A stretch of DNA of 5,375 nucleotides, taken from positions 1 to 5,375 of the forward strand of contig CADCWB010000127.1 of the NCBI GenBank assembly GCA_902806295.1, read 5' to 3'. The stretch comes from an uncultured Sphingomonas sp. (GTDB lineage: Bacteria; Pseudomonadota; Alphaproteobacteria; Sphingomonadales; Sphingomonadaceae). Positions 1-5,375 of the stretch are shown here, one piece after another (within the stretch, counting starts at the first letter, position 1; every line of letters begins with the position of its first letter). The position numbers and the translations under genes were made by a program. The notes under the pieces were generated by a model. It was given only the letters and a program-made list of their open reading frames with translations. It was not told the DNA's origin and searched no databases.

Positions 1-586
1 ACTCGAAGCCCCGCTCGATGCGCTCGAACACCGGTGCGATGAAGTCGCGCACCTTGGGGCTGAACTGGTAGACTAGGAAGGCGCCGCCCGGCCGGATCAC
101 CCGGGCAGTTGCGGCCCCGATCTCCTCACCCACACCCGGTGGAAGGGTCGAAAAAGGCAAGCCGGAGAGCACATAATCGGCATGATCGAAGCCACGGTCG
201 GCGAGAATCTTCTCCACGTCTGCAGCCGAACCGGTCACCGCGATCAGTCGATCATCGTTCATCGACTCCCGCAGGAACTCGGTGAACTCCGGGTTGGTGT
301 CGATGGTGATCAAGGTTGCGTCCGGCGTCATCCGGTCGAGGATCGGGCGGGTGAAGGTGCCGACGCCCGGTCCGTATTCGACGAAGACCTTGGCATTCTC
401 CCAATCAACCGGAGCCAGCATCCTGTTGATGAGCTTGGCCGAGGACGGGATGATGGAACCGACCATCACCGGGTGCTTCAGGAAGCCACGGAGGAATTGC
501 AGGCGCGGATTGACCGCGCCAATACCCGCCTGCTGGCGCTGCAAACGGCGCTGCTGCTTAAGCGCGCGGGCGGACGTGGCTTGCAT
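1..586 (-). CDS. PmtA-like SAM-dependent methyltransferase (3' end cut by window edge)
   Basis: Translating the minus strand from the ATG at 586-584 gives an open frame of 195 codons that leaves the window at position 1. It is a class I (Rossmann-fold) SAM methyltransferase. Motif I is VEYGPGVGTF at residues 69-78, the acidic residue ending strand beta-2 is D96 (LITIDTNPEF), and the motif IV region is SGLPFS at 141-146. A late strand reads RPGGAFLVYQFSP at 165-177. The N-terminus is basic and glutamine-rich (about residues 7-19), then comes FLRGFLKHPVMVGSIIPSS at 31-49. That layout resembles Agrobacterium/Sinorhizobium-type PmtA, in which an N-terminal amphipathic helix binds membrane and phosphatidylethanolamine is methylated to phosphatidylcholine. 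PmtA proteins are about 200 residues, so only a short tail should be missing. The start is chosen because GGAG (592-595) lies 5 bases upstream. The gene is divergent from the MFS gene. The phospholipid substrate is inferred; another small-molecule or rRNA-dimethylase-like substrate is possible. The methyltransferase fold itself is secure. Confidence 0.85.
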   Translation of the reverse strand, partial: MQATSARALKQQRRLQRQQAGIGAVNPRLQFLRGFLKHPVMVGSIIPSSAKLINRMLAPVDWENAKVFVEYGPGVGTFTRPILDRMTPDATLITIDTNPEFTEFLRESMNDDRLIAVTGSAADVEKILADRGFDHADYVLSGLPFSTLPPGVGEEIGAATARVIRPGGAFLVYQFSPKVRDFIAPVFERIERGFE

Positions 587-672
587 TTGTGCTCCGAACG
601 GGACGGGAAAGGACGTCCCCAAGCAAATGCGTACCGGGTTGGCAAGTTCCTTGACCGCGCTACAGACTGACC
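587..672. promoter_or_regulatory. Divergent intergenic region between methyltransferase and MFS genes
   Basis: These 86 bases must hold the start signals of both divergent genes unless promoters lie inside the coding regions. The minus-strand side carries GGAG at 592-595, a ribosome binding site for the methyltransferase. The plus-strand side has no Shine-Dalgarno sequence before the ATG at 673. An 8-base palindrome, GGACGTCC, sits at 611-618 and could be an operator half or chance in GC-rich DNA. Confidence 0.5.
639..666 (+). promoter_or_regulatory. Candidate sigma70-type promoter for the MFS gene
   Basis: TTGGCA at 639-644 is a fair -35 match. It is followed after 16 bases by TACAGA at 661-666, a weak -10 match. 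Transcription would begin about 7 bases further on, at or next to the ATG at 673, so the message would be leaderless. That would fit the missing Shine-Dalgarno sequence. The call rests on loose matches only. Confidence 0.25.
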
Positions 673-1968
673 ATGGCCGATGCCTCGCCTCGCCAGAAAG
701 TCGCGGGATCGGCGCTGACGACGCCGCATTTCCTGCTGCTGTTCTCCGCCATGCTGGTGGCCGCGGCCGGTAACACGGCGCTGCAATCGGTGATGCCGGC
801 GATCGGCCGGGCAATCGGGATTGCCGACTTCTGGGTAGCGGTGGCCTATACCTGGAGCGCGGTGCTGTGGGTGCTGCTGGCGCCATTCTGGGCCGAGAAG
901 AGCGATCATCATGGCCGCAAGGCACTGACCCTGTTGGGACTGGGCGGGTTCATCGTGTCGATGACGCTCTGCGGCCTAGTGCTGGTGGCGGGGCTGCATG
1001 AGTGGATTGCCGGCGCGACGACCTTTACGCTGTTTGCGCTGTTTCGAGCCATTTACGGTTCCCTGGGCTGCGCCACGCCAAGCGCGACCCAAGCTTATCT
1101 GGCGAGCAAGACGCGGCGCGCGGCGCGGACGAGTGCACTGTCGGCGCTGTCCTCCTCGTTCGGTTTGGGGACGATCGTCGGGCCCGCACTGGCCCCCTTG
1201 TTCGTGCTGCCATTCGTCGGCCTCCCTGGCCCACTGTTCGCCTTCGCGCTGATCGGCCTGTTCGTCTTCCTGGCGATCCTGTGGGGCCTGCCGGAGGACG
1301 TCGGCGGACCTGGCAAAGGCCGCGGAGCGGCGATGAGCTATCCGAGCCTTGCCTCGATGGTTACGGGTTCGAGCGTCCGGGCGGCCACGGCGCCCAGCCG
1401 GATGAAACGGCTGAGCTGGCGCGACCCGCGGGTGCGACCGTGGATCATGTCGGGGGTGATTGCCGGCCATGCGCAGGCGGCGGGACTGACCTGCATCGGC
1501 TTCTTCGTGATCGATCAATTGCGGCTCCAGCCGAACGGGGCGGAAGGGCCGATCGCGATCGTGATGATGGCCGGAGCGGCGGCGACGCTGGCGGCGCAGT
1601 GGGGATTGATCCCCAAGCTCAACCTGTCGCCGCGTTTGCTGATCCTGTGGGGCACGACCATCGCCACGGCTGGGCTACTGATCACCATGGTCGCCGACGA
1701 TCTCTACGGCCTGGTGCTCGGGTTCGGGGTGGCGAGCCTGGGCTTCGGCTTTACCCGCCCGGGCTTCACGGCGGGGGCGAGCCTGGCGGTGCCGCTGGCC
1801 GAGCAGGGCGCGGTGGCGGGGGTGATCACCTCGGCCAACGGGATCAGCTACGTCGCCGCGCCGAGCGTCGGAATGCTGCTCTACGCCGTCGATCCGCACC
1901 TGCCGTTCGGAGCCGCTGCGCTGCTGTTGCTCATTTCCATGCCGTGGGCGGTGCGAAGCCTCCGCTAG
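673..1968 (+). CDS. MFS transporter, drug:H+ antiporter-like
   Basis: This 431-residue, highly hydrophobic protein has the size and layout of a 12-helix major facilitator permease in the inner membrane. A short N-terminal tail leads into TM1 at about residues 18-38. The TM2-TM3 loop carries a degenerate motif A, WAEKSDHHGRKAL at 73-85, keeping the conserved D and GRK. Around TM5, SFGLGTIVGPALAP at 162-175 matches motif C (GxxxGPxxG), typical of proton-coupled antiporters. A hydrophilic central loop runs from about 207 to 255 between the two six-helix halves. The second half contains TRPGFTAGASLAV at 361-373 and AAPSVG at 395-400, like the later helices of TetA/DHA1-type exporters. Efflux of a drug or metabolite driven by proton import is inferred; the substrate cannot be read from sequence. 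ATG 673 is used because a stop lies in frame at 652-654 and the first helix follows closely, but no ribosome binding site precedes it. The gene is convergent with the AAA ATPase and overlaps it by 4 bases. Confidence 0.9.
   Translation: MADASPRQKVAGSALTTPHFLLLFSAMLVAAAGNTALQSVMPAIGRAIGIADFWVAVAYTWSAVLWVLLAPFWAEKSDHHGRKALTLLGLGGFIVSMTLCGLVLVAGLHEWIAGATTFTLFALFRAIYGSLGCATPSATQAYLASKTRRAARTSALSALSSSFGLGTIVGPALAPLFVLPFVGLPGPLFAFALIGLFVFLAILWGLPEDVGGPGKGRGAAMSYPSLASMVTGSSVRAATAPSRMKRLSWRDPRVRPWIMSGVIAGHAQAAGLTCIGFFVIDQLRLQPNGAEGPIAIVMMAGAAATLAAQWGLIPKLNLSPRLLILWGTTIATAGLLITMVADDLYGLVLGFGVASLGFGFTRPGFTAGASLAVPLAEQGAVAGVITSANGISYVAAPSVGMLLYAVDPHLPFGAAALLLLISMPWAVRSLR
1965..1968. other. Shared CTAG: stop codons of two convergent genes
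   Basis: The plus-strand MFS gene stops with TAG at 1966-1968. The minus-strand ATPase stops with TAG read from 1967 to 1965. Both stops lie within the palindrome CTAG, so the genes overlap tail to tail by 4 bases. No space remains for an intergenic terminator: each transcript must end inside the other gene or read into it as antisense RNA. Confidence 0.95.
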
Positions 1969-4268
1969 CCTTGCTTCACCGGGTCGCGCGGACGGAGCAT
2001 GCCGGGCGAGATGAAGCCGATCCCGCCGCGATCGGGCCGGACCGCATCGGACTTTAACGTGTCCTGGATGCGGGCGTACTCCTCCAGCATCTCCGGGGTC
2101 ACCGAGGCCCGGGTCTCGAGCAGCGCCGCCTCGAAGTCGGCCATGCTGATCTCCGCCGCATCAAGGCCGCGCCGTAACGCGGTCAGTCCGGCGCGGCGGG
2201 TGAGATCCTCCAGGTCCGCTCCGGTGAACCGCTCGGAGCGCTGAGCCAGCGCGTCCAGGTCCACGTCGGGGCTGAGCGGCATGTCCTTGGTATGGATCGC
2301 CAGAATGCGGCGGCGGCCCGCGGTGTCGGGTGGGCCGACATAGACCAGCTCATCGAGCCGGCCCGGTCGAAGCAGCGCCGGGTCGATCAGATTGGGCCGA
2401 TTGGTGGCGCCGATCAGCACCACGCTTTGCAATTCCTCCAACCCGTCCATCTCGGCGAGGATGGTGTTCACCACCCGCTCGGTCACCTGCGGCTCGCCCA
2501 TACCGCCGCCACGTGCGGGGACCAGACTGTCGAGCTCATCGATGAAGATCACCGTCGGCGCGACCTGCCGAGCGCGGGCGAACAGGCGAGCGATCTGCTG
2601 CTCGCTCTCACCATACCATTTGCTCAGCAGGTCCGAGGACTTGGTGGCGATGAAGTTGGCCTGGCTTTCGCGCGCACAGGCCTTGGCCAGCAAGGTCTTC
2701 CCGGTGCCCGGCGGGCCGTACAGCAGGAACCCCTTCGCGGGACGGATACCGAGGCGGCGGAAGGCGCCGGGGTGCTTCAAGGGAAGTTCGACCCCTTCCT
2801 TCAGCTTGGCCGCGGCTGCGTCGAGCCCGCCGACGTCGTCCCAGCTGATGTTGGGTACCTCGACCATCACCTCGCGCATGGCGGAGGGCTGGACCCGCTT
2901 AAGCGCGTTGTCGAAGTCGGAGCCGGTAACTGACAGCCGGTCGAGCACCTCATTGGGGATGGTGCCATCGGTGAGGTTCAGTTCCGGCATGATCCGGCGA
3001 ACGGATTCCAGCGCTGCTTCGCGGCTCAGCGCCGCGAGATCGGCGCCGACGAAGCCGTAGGTGCGGCGGGAAAGGTCGTCCAGATCGACCCCTCCGTCGA
3101 GCGGCATGCCGCGGGTGTGAATGCCCAAGATCTCGCGCCGCCCGCTTTCGTCGGGGACGCCGACCACAATTTCGCGGTCGAAGCGGCCAGGGCGGCGCAA
3201 GGCCTCGTCGATTGCTTCCGGCCGGTTGGTGGCGGCGATCACCACCAAGTTTTGACGGGGCTCCAGCCCGTCCATCAGGGTCAGCAGCTGAGCGACCAGT
3301 CGCTTTTCCGCTTCACCGGTCACCTGGTCGCGCTTGGGCGCGATCGAGTCGATCTCGTCGATGAAGATGATCGACGGCGCGGCCTGGCCGGCCTCATCGA
3401 ACAGCTCCCGCAGCCGCTTCTCGGACTCGCCATAGACCGAGCCCATGATCTCAGGCCCAGCGATGTGGAAGAATTGTGCGTCGCTTTCGTTGGCGACGGC
3501 GCGGGCCAGCAGAGTCTTGCCGGTGCCGGGCGGACCGTGGAGCAGGACGCCCTTGGGCGGATCGACTCCGAGGCGCTGGAACAGCTCCGGGTGGCGAAGC
3601 GGCAGCTCGACCATCTCACGCAAGGCGTCGATCGTGCCCTTCATGCCGCCGAGATCGTCGTAGGTGACGTCGGCGCGGCGCTCGCCATGCTGTTCGGTGA
3701 ACTCGGGCAGCAGCTCCACCTGGGTCGAGCTATCGAGGTGAACGATGCCGCGCGGGGTGGTCGAGACTACGTTGAGGCGAACCTCCTGCAGCGCAAAGGC
3801 CGGCGCATTGAGCAGGGCGCGGACGTGTTCCGGCATGTCGGCGTTGACCCGCTGGTGGCCGGTGGTGGCAACCGTGTCGCCGGCGGTCAGCGGCCGCTCG
3901 GCGAAGCTGCGCTTCAACGCCTCGGTGGATCCGGCCAGGCGAATGTTGTTCTGGGCCGGGGCGAAAACCACGCGCGTGGCAGGCTTGCTAGCGGTCTTGC
4001 GCACCTCCACGAAGTCGCCGGAGCCGACGCCGGCATTGGCGCGCTGCAAGCCGTCCAGCCGGATGATATCGAGGCCCTCATCGTCGCCATAGGGCCGCAC
4101 CGCACGAGCGGGGGTGGAGCGCTTGCCGACGATCTCCACCACATCGCCGTCGGTCAGGCCGAGGTCGTCCATGAACTTGCGTGGCAGCCGGGCGATCCCG
4201 CGGCCACTATCGGCCGGGGGCAGGTTCGCCACCTGCAATTTGCGGACCTGCGTTTCGACGTCAGCCAT
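1965..4268 (-). CDS. Cdc48/p97/VAT-family tandem AAA+ ATPase
   Basis: This 767-residue protein has the full Cdc48/VAT architecture: an N domain at about 5-190 (double-psi barrel then a beta-alpha roll, by family resemblance) and two AAA+ modules. D1 has Walker A GPPGTGKT at 245-252, Walker B IIFIDEID at 300-307, sensor-1 N348 and arginine fingers R359 and R362 in RRPGRFDRE. D2 has Walker A at 518-525, Walker B VIFIDELD at 573-580, sensor-1 N623 and R634/R637 in LRPGRLDE. Both rings look able to hydrolyse ATP. Pore loops carry aromatics in both: SVYGESE (277-283) in D1 and SKWYGESE (549-556) in D2. Archaeal VAT also has an aromatic D1 loop, whereas eukaryotic p97 D1 has KLAG. The family forms cytosolic hexamers that pull proteins through the pore to unfold or disassemble them. 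The C-terminus (RPRDPVKQG) lacks the HbYX motif used to dock on a 20S proteasome. ATG 4268 is preceded at 8 bases by AGAGGAG (4277-4283). The cellular substrate in bacteria is unknown. Confidence 0.96.
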   Translation of the reverse strand: MADVETQVRKLQVANLPPADSGRGIARLPRKFMDDLGLTDGDVVEIVGKRSTPARAVRPYGDDEGLDIIRLDGLQRANAGVGSGDFVEVRKTASKPATRVVFAPAQNNIRLAGSTEALKRSFAERPLTAGDTVATTGHQRVNADMPEHVRALLNAPAFALQEVRLNVVSTTPRGIVHLDSSTQVELLPEFTEQHGERRADVTYDDLGGMKGTIDALREMVELPLRHPELFQRLGVDPPKGVLLHGPPGTGKTLLARAVANESDAQFFHIAGPEIMGSVYGESEKRLRELFDEAGQAAPSIIFIDEIDSIAPKRDQVTGEAEKRLVAQLLTLMDGLEPRQNLVVIAATNRPEAIDEALRRPGRFDREIVVGVPDESGRREILGIHTRGMPLDGGVDLDDLSRRTYGFVGADLAALSREAALESVRRIMPELNLTDGTIPNEVLDRLSVTGSDFDNALKRVQPSAMREVMVEVPNISWDDVGGLDAAAAKLKEGVELPLKHPGAFRRLGIRPAKGFLLYGPPGTGKTLLAKACARESQANFIATKSSDLLSKWYGESEQQIARLFARARQVAPTVIFIDELDSLVPARGGGMGEPQVTERVVNTILAEMDGLEELQSVVLIGATNRPNLIDPALLRPGRLDELVYVGPPDTAGRRRILAIHTKDMPLSPDVDLDALAQRSERFTGADLEDLTRRAGLTALRRGLDAAEISMADFEAALLETRASVTPEMLEEYARIQDTLKSDAVRPDRGGIGFISPGMLRPRDPVKQG

Positions 4269-4276
4269 TCATACGA

Positions 4277-4283
4277 CTCCTCT
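4277..4283 (-). promoter_or_regulatory. Ribosome binding site of the AAA ATPase
   Basis: On the minus strand AGAGGAG ends 8 bases before the ATG at 4268-4266. It is a strong Shine-Dalgarno match and fixes the start. An ATG at 4273-4271, overlapping the real start region, is out of frame and badly spaced. Confidence 0.8.
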
Positions 4284-4384
4284 GCCCCGCCCAACGGAGG
4301 CGCGCGGCGCGGGTTCAATGTGGGACGAAGCCACAATGAAAAAAGGGCGTGCGATTGAGGAGCCGGTTTCAACATGGACAAGAT

Positions 4385-4397
4385 GGACGCTACGTCC
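4385..4397. repeat. Short inverted repeat GGACG-CTA-CGTCC
   Basis: Two perfect 5-base arms are separated by 3 bases, about 120 bases upstream of the ATPase start. It could be an operator for a dimeric regulator or the base of a small hairpin. An 8-base segment, ACGTCCCC, also occurs at 613-620 beside the GGACGTCC palindrome upstream of the MFS gene. The arms are short enough to arise by chance in this base composition. Confidence 0.3.
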
Positions 4398-4465
4398 CCG
4401 TCTAGTTCGCCCCCGCCGCAAAGTTGAAGGTCGCGGCGACGAGGTTCCGATAGGAATGGAGCGTT

Positions 4466-4491
4466 GGGCCATGGCCCGGCTTAGACCGGGT
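4466..4491. repeat. Palindrome GGGCCATGGCCC fused to a CCCGG/CCGGG hairpin
   Basis: GGGCCATGGCCC at 4466-4477 is a perfect 12-base palindrome. Its last CCC also starts a second inverted repeat, CCCGG (4475-4479) with CCGGG (4486-4490), separated by CTTAGA. The two foldings share bases, so they compete. The cluster lies 35-60 bases past the SDR stop and could help end or protect that transcript. No T-tract follows on the minus strand, so it is not a standard intrinsic terminator. Confidence 0.4.
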
Positions 4492-4524
4492 GGGGACGAG
4501 TAGGACAGCGAAGAGGCAGCAGTG

Positions 4525-5283
4525 CTACAGTTTGATGGAGCCGGCGATCCGGCGCAGCAGGGCGCGGGGCAGGACGCGGGTGCCCTGCGCGCCGATTTGG
4601 TTGAGCAATCCCGGAACCACCACCGCCTGGTTGCGGTCGAGCCCGGCGAGGCCGGCGGCGACCACGTCCTCGCTGCGTGCCGCCAGCTTGTTGAACGCTC
4701 CGGCCTTGCCGAAGCCCGCGACCTCGCCGAACTCGGTGGCGGTCGGACCAGGGCAGAGGGCCGTGACCCGCAAGCCGGTTGCCCGAACCTCCTCGTGCAG
4801 CGCTTCGGTGAAGCTCAGCACGAACGCCTTGGTGGCGAAATAGACCGCCATGCCGGGACCCGCCTGGAAGGCGGCGGTGGAGGCGATGTTGAGAATGCCG
4901 CCGCGACCGCGCTTCAGCATGCCGGGCAGAACGGCGTGCGTGAGCTCGATCAGCACGCCGCAGTTGAGGTCGATCATTTGCCGCTGGCGAGCCCCGTCCA
5001 GTTTCGCGAACTTGCCGGTCAGGCCGAACCCGGCATTGTTGACGAGCAGGTCGACATGCTCGCCATGAGCAATGACGTTCGCCACCAGCTGGTCGGCAGC
5101 CCCGACCTCGCTCAGGTCCAGCGCAACGGCGCGAGCATTGCCAAGCTCGGCGGCGAGCTCGTCAAGCCGGTCCCGGCGGCGTGCGACCAGCACCAGCTGC
5201 GCCCCGGTTGCGCTGAGTTGCCGGGCGAAGTCGACACCAAGGCCGGCCGACGCGCCGGTAATCAGGGCGACGGGTTTGGTCAT
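4525..5283 (-). CDS. Short-chain dehydrogenase/reductase, DltE-like classical SDR
   Basis: The 252-residue product is a classical SDR, a usual length for the family. The nucleotide-binding motif TGASAGLG is at residues 9-16, right at the N-terminus after the first strand. D56 in ALDLS binds the adenine side, and NNAG is at 82-85. The catalytic tetrad is complete: N107, S135 (NIAS), Y148 and K152 (YFATK). CPGPTATEF at 177-185 is the usual segment after the active site. Arginines at 35-37, after strand 2, favour NADP(H) over NAD(H), by analogy with other SDRs. It should oxidise or reduce an alcohol/carbonyl pair in the cytosol; the closest group by style is COG0300 (DltE/YqjQ-like), whose substrates are mostly unknown. 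The start at 5283 is preferred because AAGGA (5292-5296) lies 8 bases upstream and the Rossmann strand begins at once. A GTG at 5355 would add 24 residues unlike the family. It lies upstream of the ATPase on the same strand, 256 bases away. Confidence 0.93.
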   Translation of the reverse strand: MTKPVALITGASAGLGVDFARQLSATGAQLVLVARRRDRLDELAAELGNARAVALDLSEVGAADQLVANVIAHGEHVDLLVNNAGFGLTGKFAKLDGARQRQMIDLNCGVLIELTHAVLPGMLKRGRGGILNIASTAAFQAGPGMAVYFATKAFVLSFTEALHEEVRATGLRVTALCPGPTATEFGEVAGFGKAGAFNKLAARSEDVVAAGLAGLDRNQAVVVPGLLNQIGAQGTRVLPRALLRRIAGSIKL

Positions 5284-5358
5284 GAACGGCTTCCTTGTGT
5301 GGCAAACAGGCCTGAAACGGCGTAAACTTGACGAGAACTGATTGCCAGGGGGCACCAG
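5284..5358. promoter_or_regulatory. Divergent intergenic region upstream of SDR
   Basis: These 75 bases separate the SDR start from the probable plus-strand gene at the right edge. They contain both ribosome binding sites and an 8-base palindrome, CAGGCCTG, at 5307-5314. TTGACG at 5329-5334 resembles a -35 box, but no -10 follows at the right distance. No promoter can be assigned with confidence. Confidence 0.35.
5290..5296 (-). promoter_or_regulatory. Ribosome binding site of the SDR gene
   Basis: On the minus strand AAGGAAG lies just before the ATG at 5283, with AAGGA ending 8 bases from it. This decides the start in favour of 5283 over the upstream GTG at 5355. Confidence 0.7.
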
Positions 5359-5375
5359 ATGGCCAGTGGACCGAT
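5359..5375 (+). CDS. Probable 5' end of an unknown plus-strand gene
   Basis: An ATG at 5359 opens a frame reading MASGP up to the right edge. AGGGGG at 5347-5352 precedes it by 6 bases, a good Shine-Dalgarno sequence at a good distance. The divergent layout relative to the SDR also fits a gene start. Only five full codons are visible, so no family can be named. Confidence 0.4.

Larger units (their letters stand above)
4269..4524. other. 256-base intergenic region between SDR and AAA ATPase
   Basis: This is the largest gap in the window. It contains the ATPase ribosome binding site, a GGACG-CTA-CGTCC inverted repeat (4385-4397), a palindrome and hairpin cluster (4466-4491) and an A6 tract at 4339-4344 (T6 on the minus strand) with no clear stem before it. 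I found no convincing -35/-10 pair, tRNA or riboswitch. The ATPase promoter probably lies here, because the gap from the SDR stop is long for an operon junction. Small open frames exist but are weakly supported. Confidence 0.5.

Noticed and set aside
587..672. An EcfG-type general stress promoter (GGAAC on the minus strand near 650)
   Set aside because: GGAAC is present, but no CGTT-like -10 element lies 16-17 bases downstream.
182..773. Two plus-strand open frames (182-670 and 282-773) opposite the methyltransferase
   Set aside because: The minus-strand frame carries all SAM-methyltransferase motifs, while the plus-strand products resemble nothing and lack ribosome binding sites.
1002..2057. 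A 351-codon open frame on the plus strand within and beyond the MFS gene
   Set aside because: Its product is rich in R, G, D and A with no family features, and it overlaps the real membrane protein in another frame.
4339..4344. T6 tract on the minus strand as an intrinsic terminator
   Set aside because: No GC-rich stem-loop precedes it, and it lies about 180 bases past the SDR stop, close to the ATPase start.
3117..4358. A 413-codon open frame on the plus strand opposite the AAA ATPase N-terminal half
   Set aside because: It is antisense to a clearly conserved protein, has no recognisable domain and is the expected by-product of GC-rich codon use.
4319..4503. A 61-codon plus-strand frame in the intergenic gap, with a later start giving MKKGRAIEE
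   Set aside because: The composition is Arg/Pro-rich, there is no ribosome binding site before either ATG, and the frame merely continues an antisense open frame from within the ATPase gene.
5284..5355. A 24-residue N-terminal extension of the SDR from a GTG at 5355
   Set aside because: Classical SDRs start just before the TGxxxGxG strand, and the ATG at 5283 has its own ribosome binding site; the extension would also fill the whole divergent promoter region.

Overview
The window is GC-rich bacterial DNA with tightly packed genes. The gene complement is a PmtA-like methyltransferase, a drug:H+ antiporter-type MFS permease, a Cdc48/VAT-type tandem AAA+ ATPase and a DltE-like short-chain dehydrogenase. 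It suggests a chromosomal segment of an alphaproteobacterium, perhaps a sphingomonad. The lineage is an inference from protein style and base composition; no rRNA or other marker gene is present.

Layout from left to right. (1) 1-586, minus strand: a SAM-dependent methyltransferase of the phospholipid N-methyltransferase type, with its last residues beyond the left edge. (2) 587-672: a short divergent intergenic region. (3) 673-1968, plus strand: a complete 12-TM-type MFS transporter, possibly read from a leaderless transcript. (4) 1965-4268, minus strand: a complete 767-residue Cdc48/VAT-like ATPase with an N domain and two intact AAA+ modules. It converges on the MFS gene, and both stop codons lie in the same CTAG. 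(5) 4269-4524: a 256-base intergenic stretch with small inverted repeats and no convincing gene. (6) 4525-5283, minus strand: a complete 252-residue short-chain dehydrogenase. (7) 5284-5358: a short divergent intergenic region. (8) 5359 to the right edge, plus strand: the probable first codons of another gene, supported mainly by a good ribosome binding site.

Nothing ties these genes into one pathway. The methyltransferase and SDR could both act on lipids or small molecules, the MFS protein is probably an exporter, and the ATPase is a general protein-unfolding machine. The only same-strand neighbours, SDR then ATPase, are 256 bases apart, which argues against tight co-translation. I see no transposase, integrase, CRISPR array, tRNA, rRNA or phage gene. 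The most notable item is the complete archaeal-style Cdc48/VAT ATPase in a bacterial setting. I did not find a convincing new multi-gene system.
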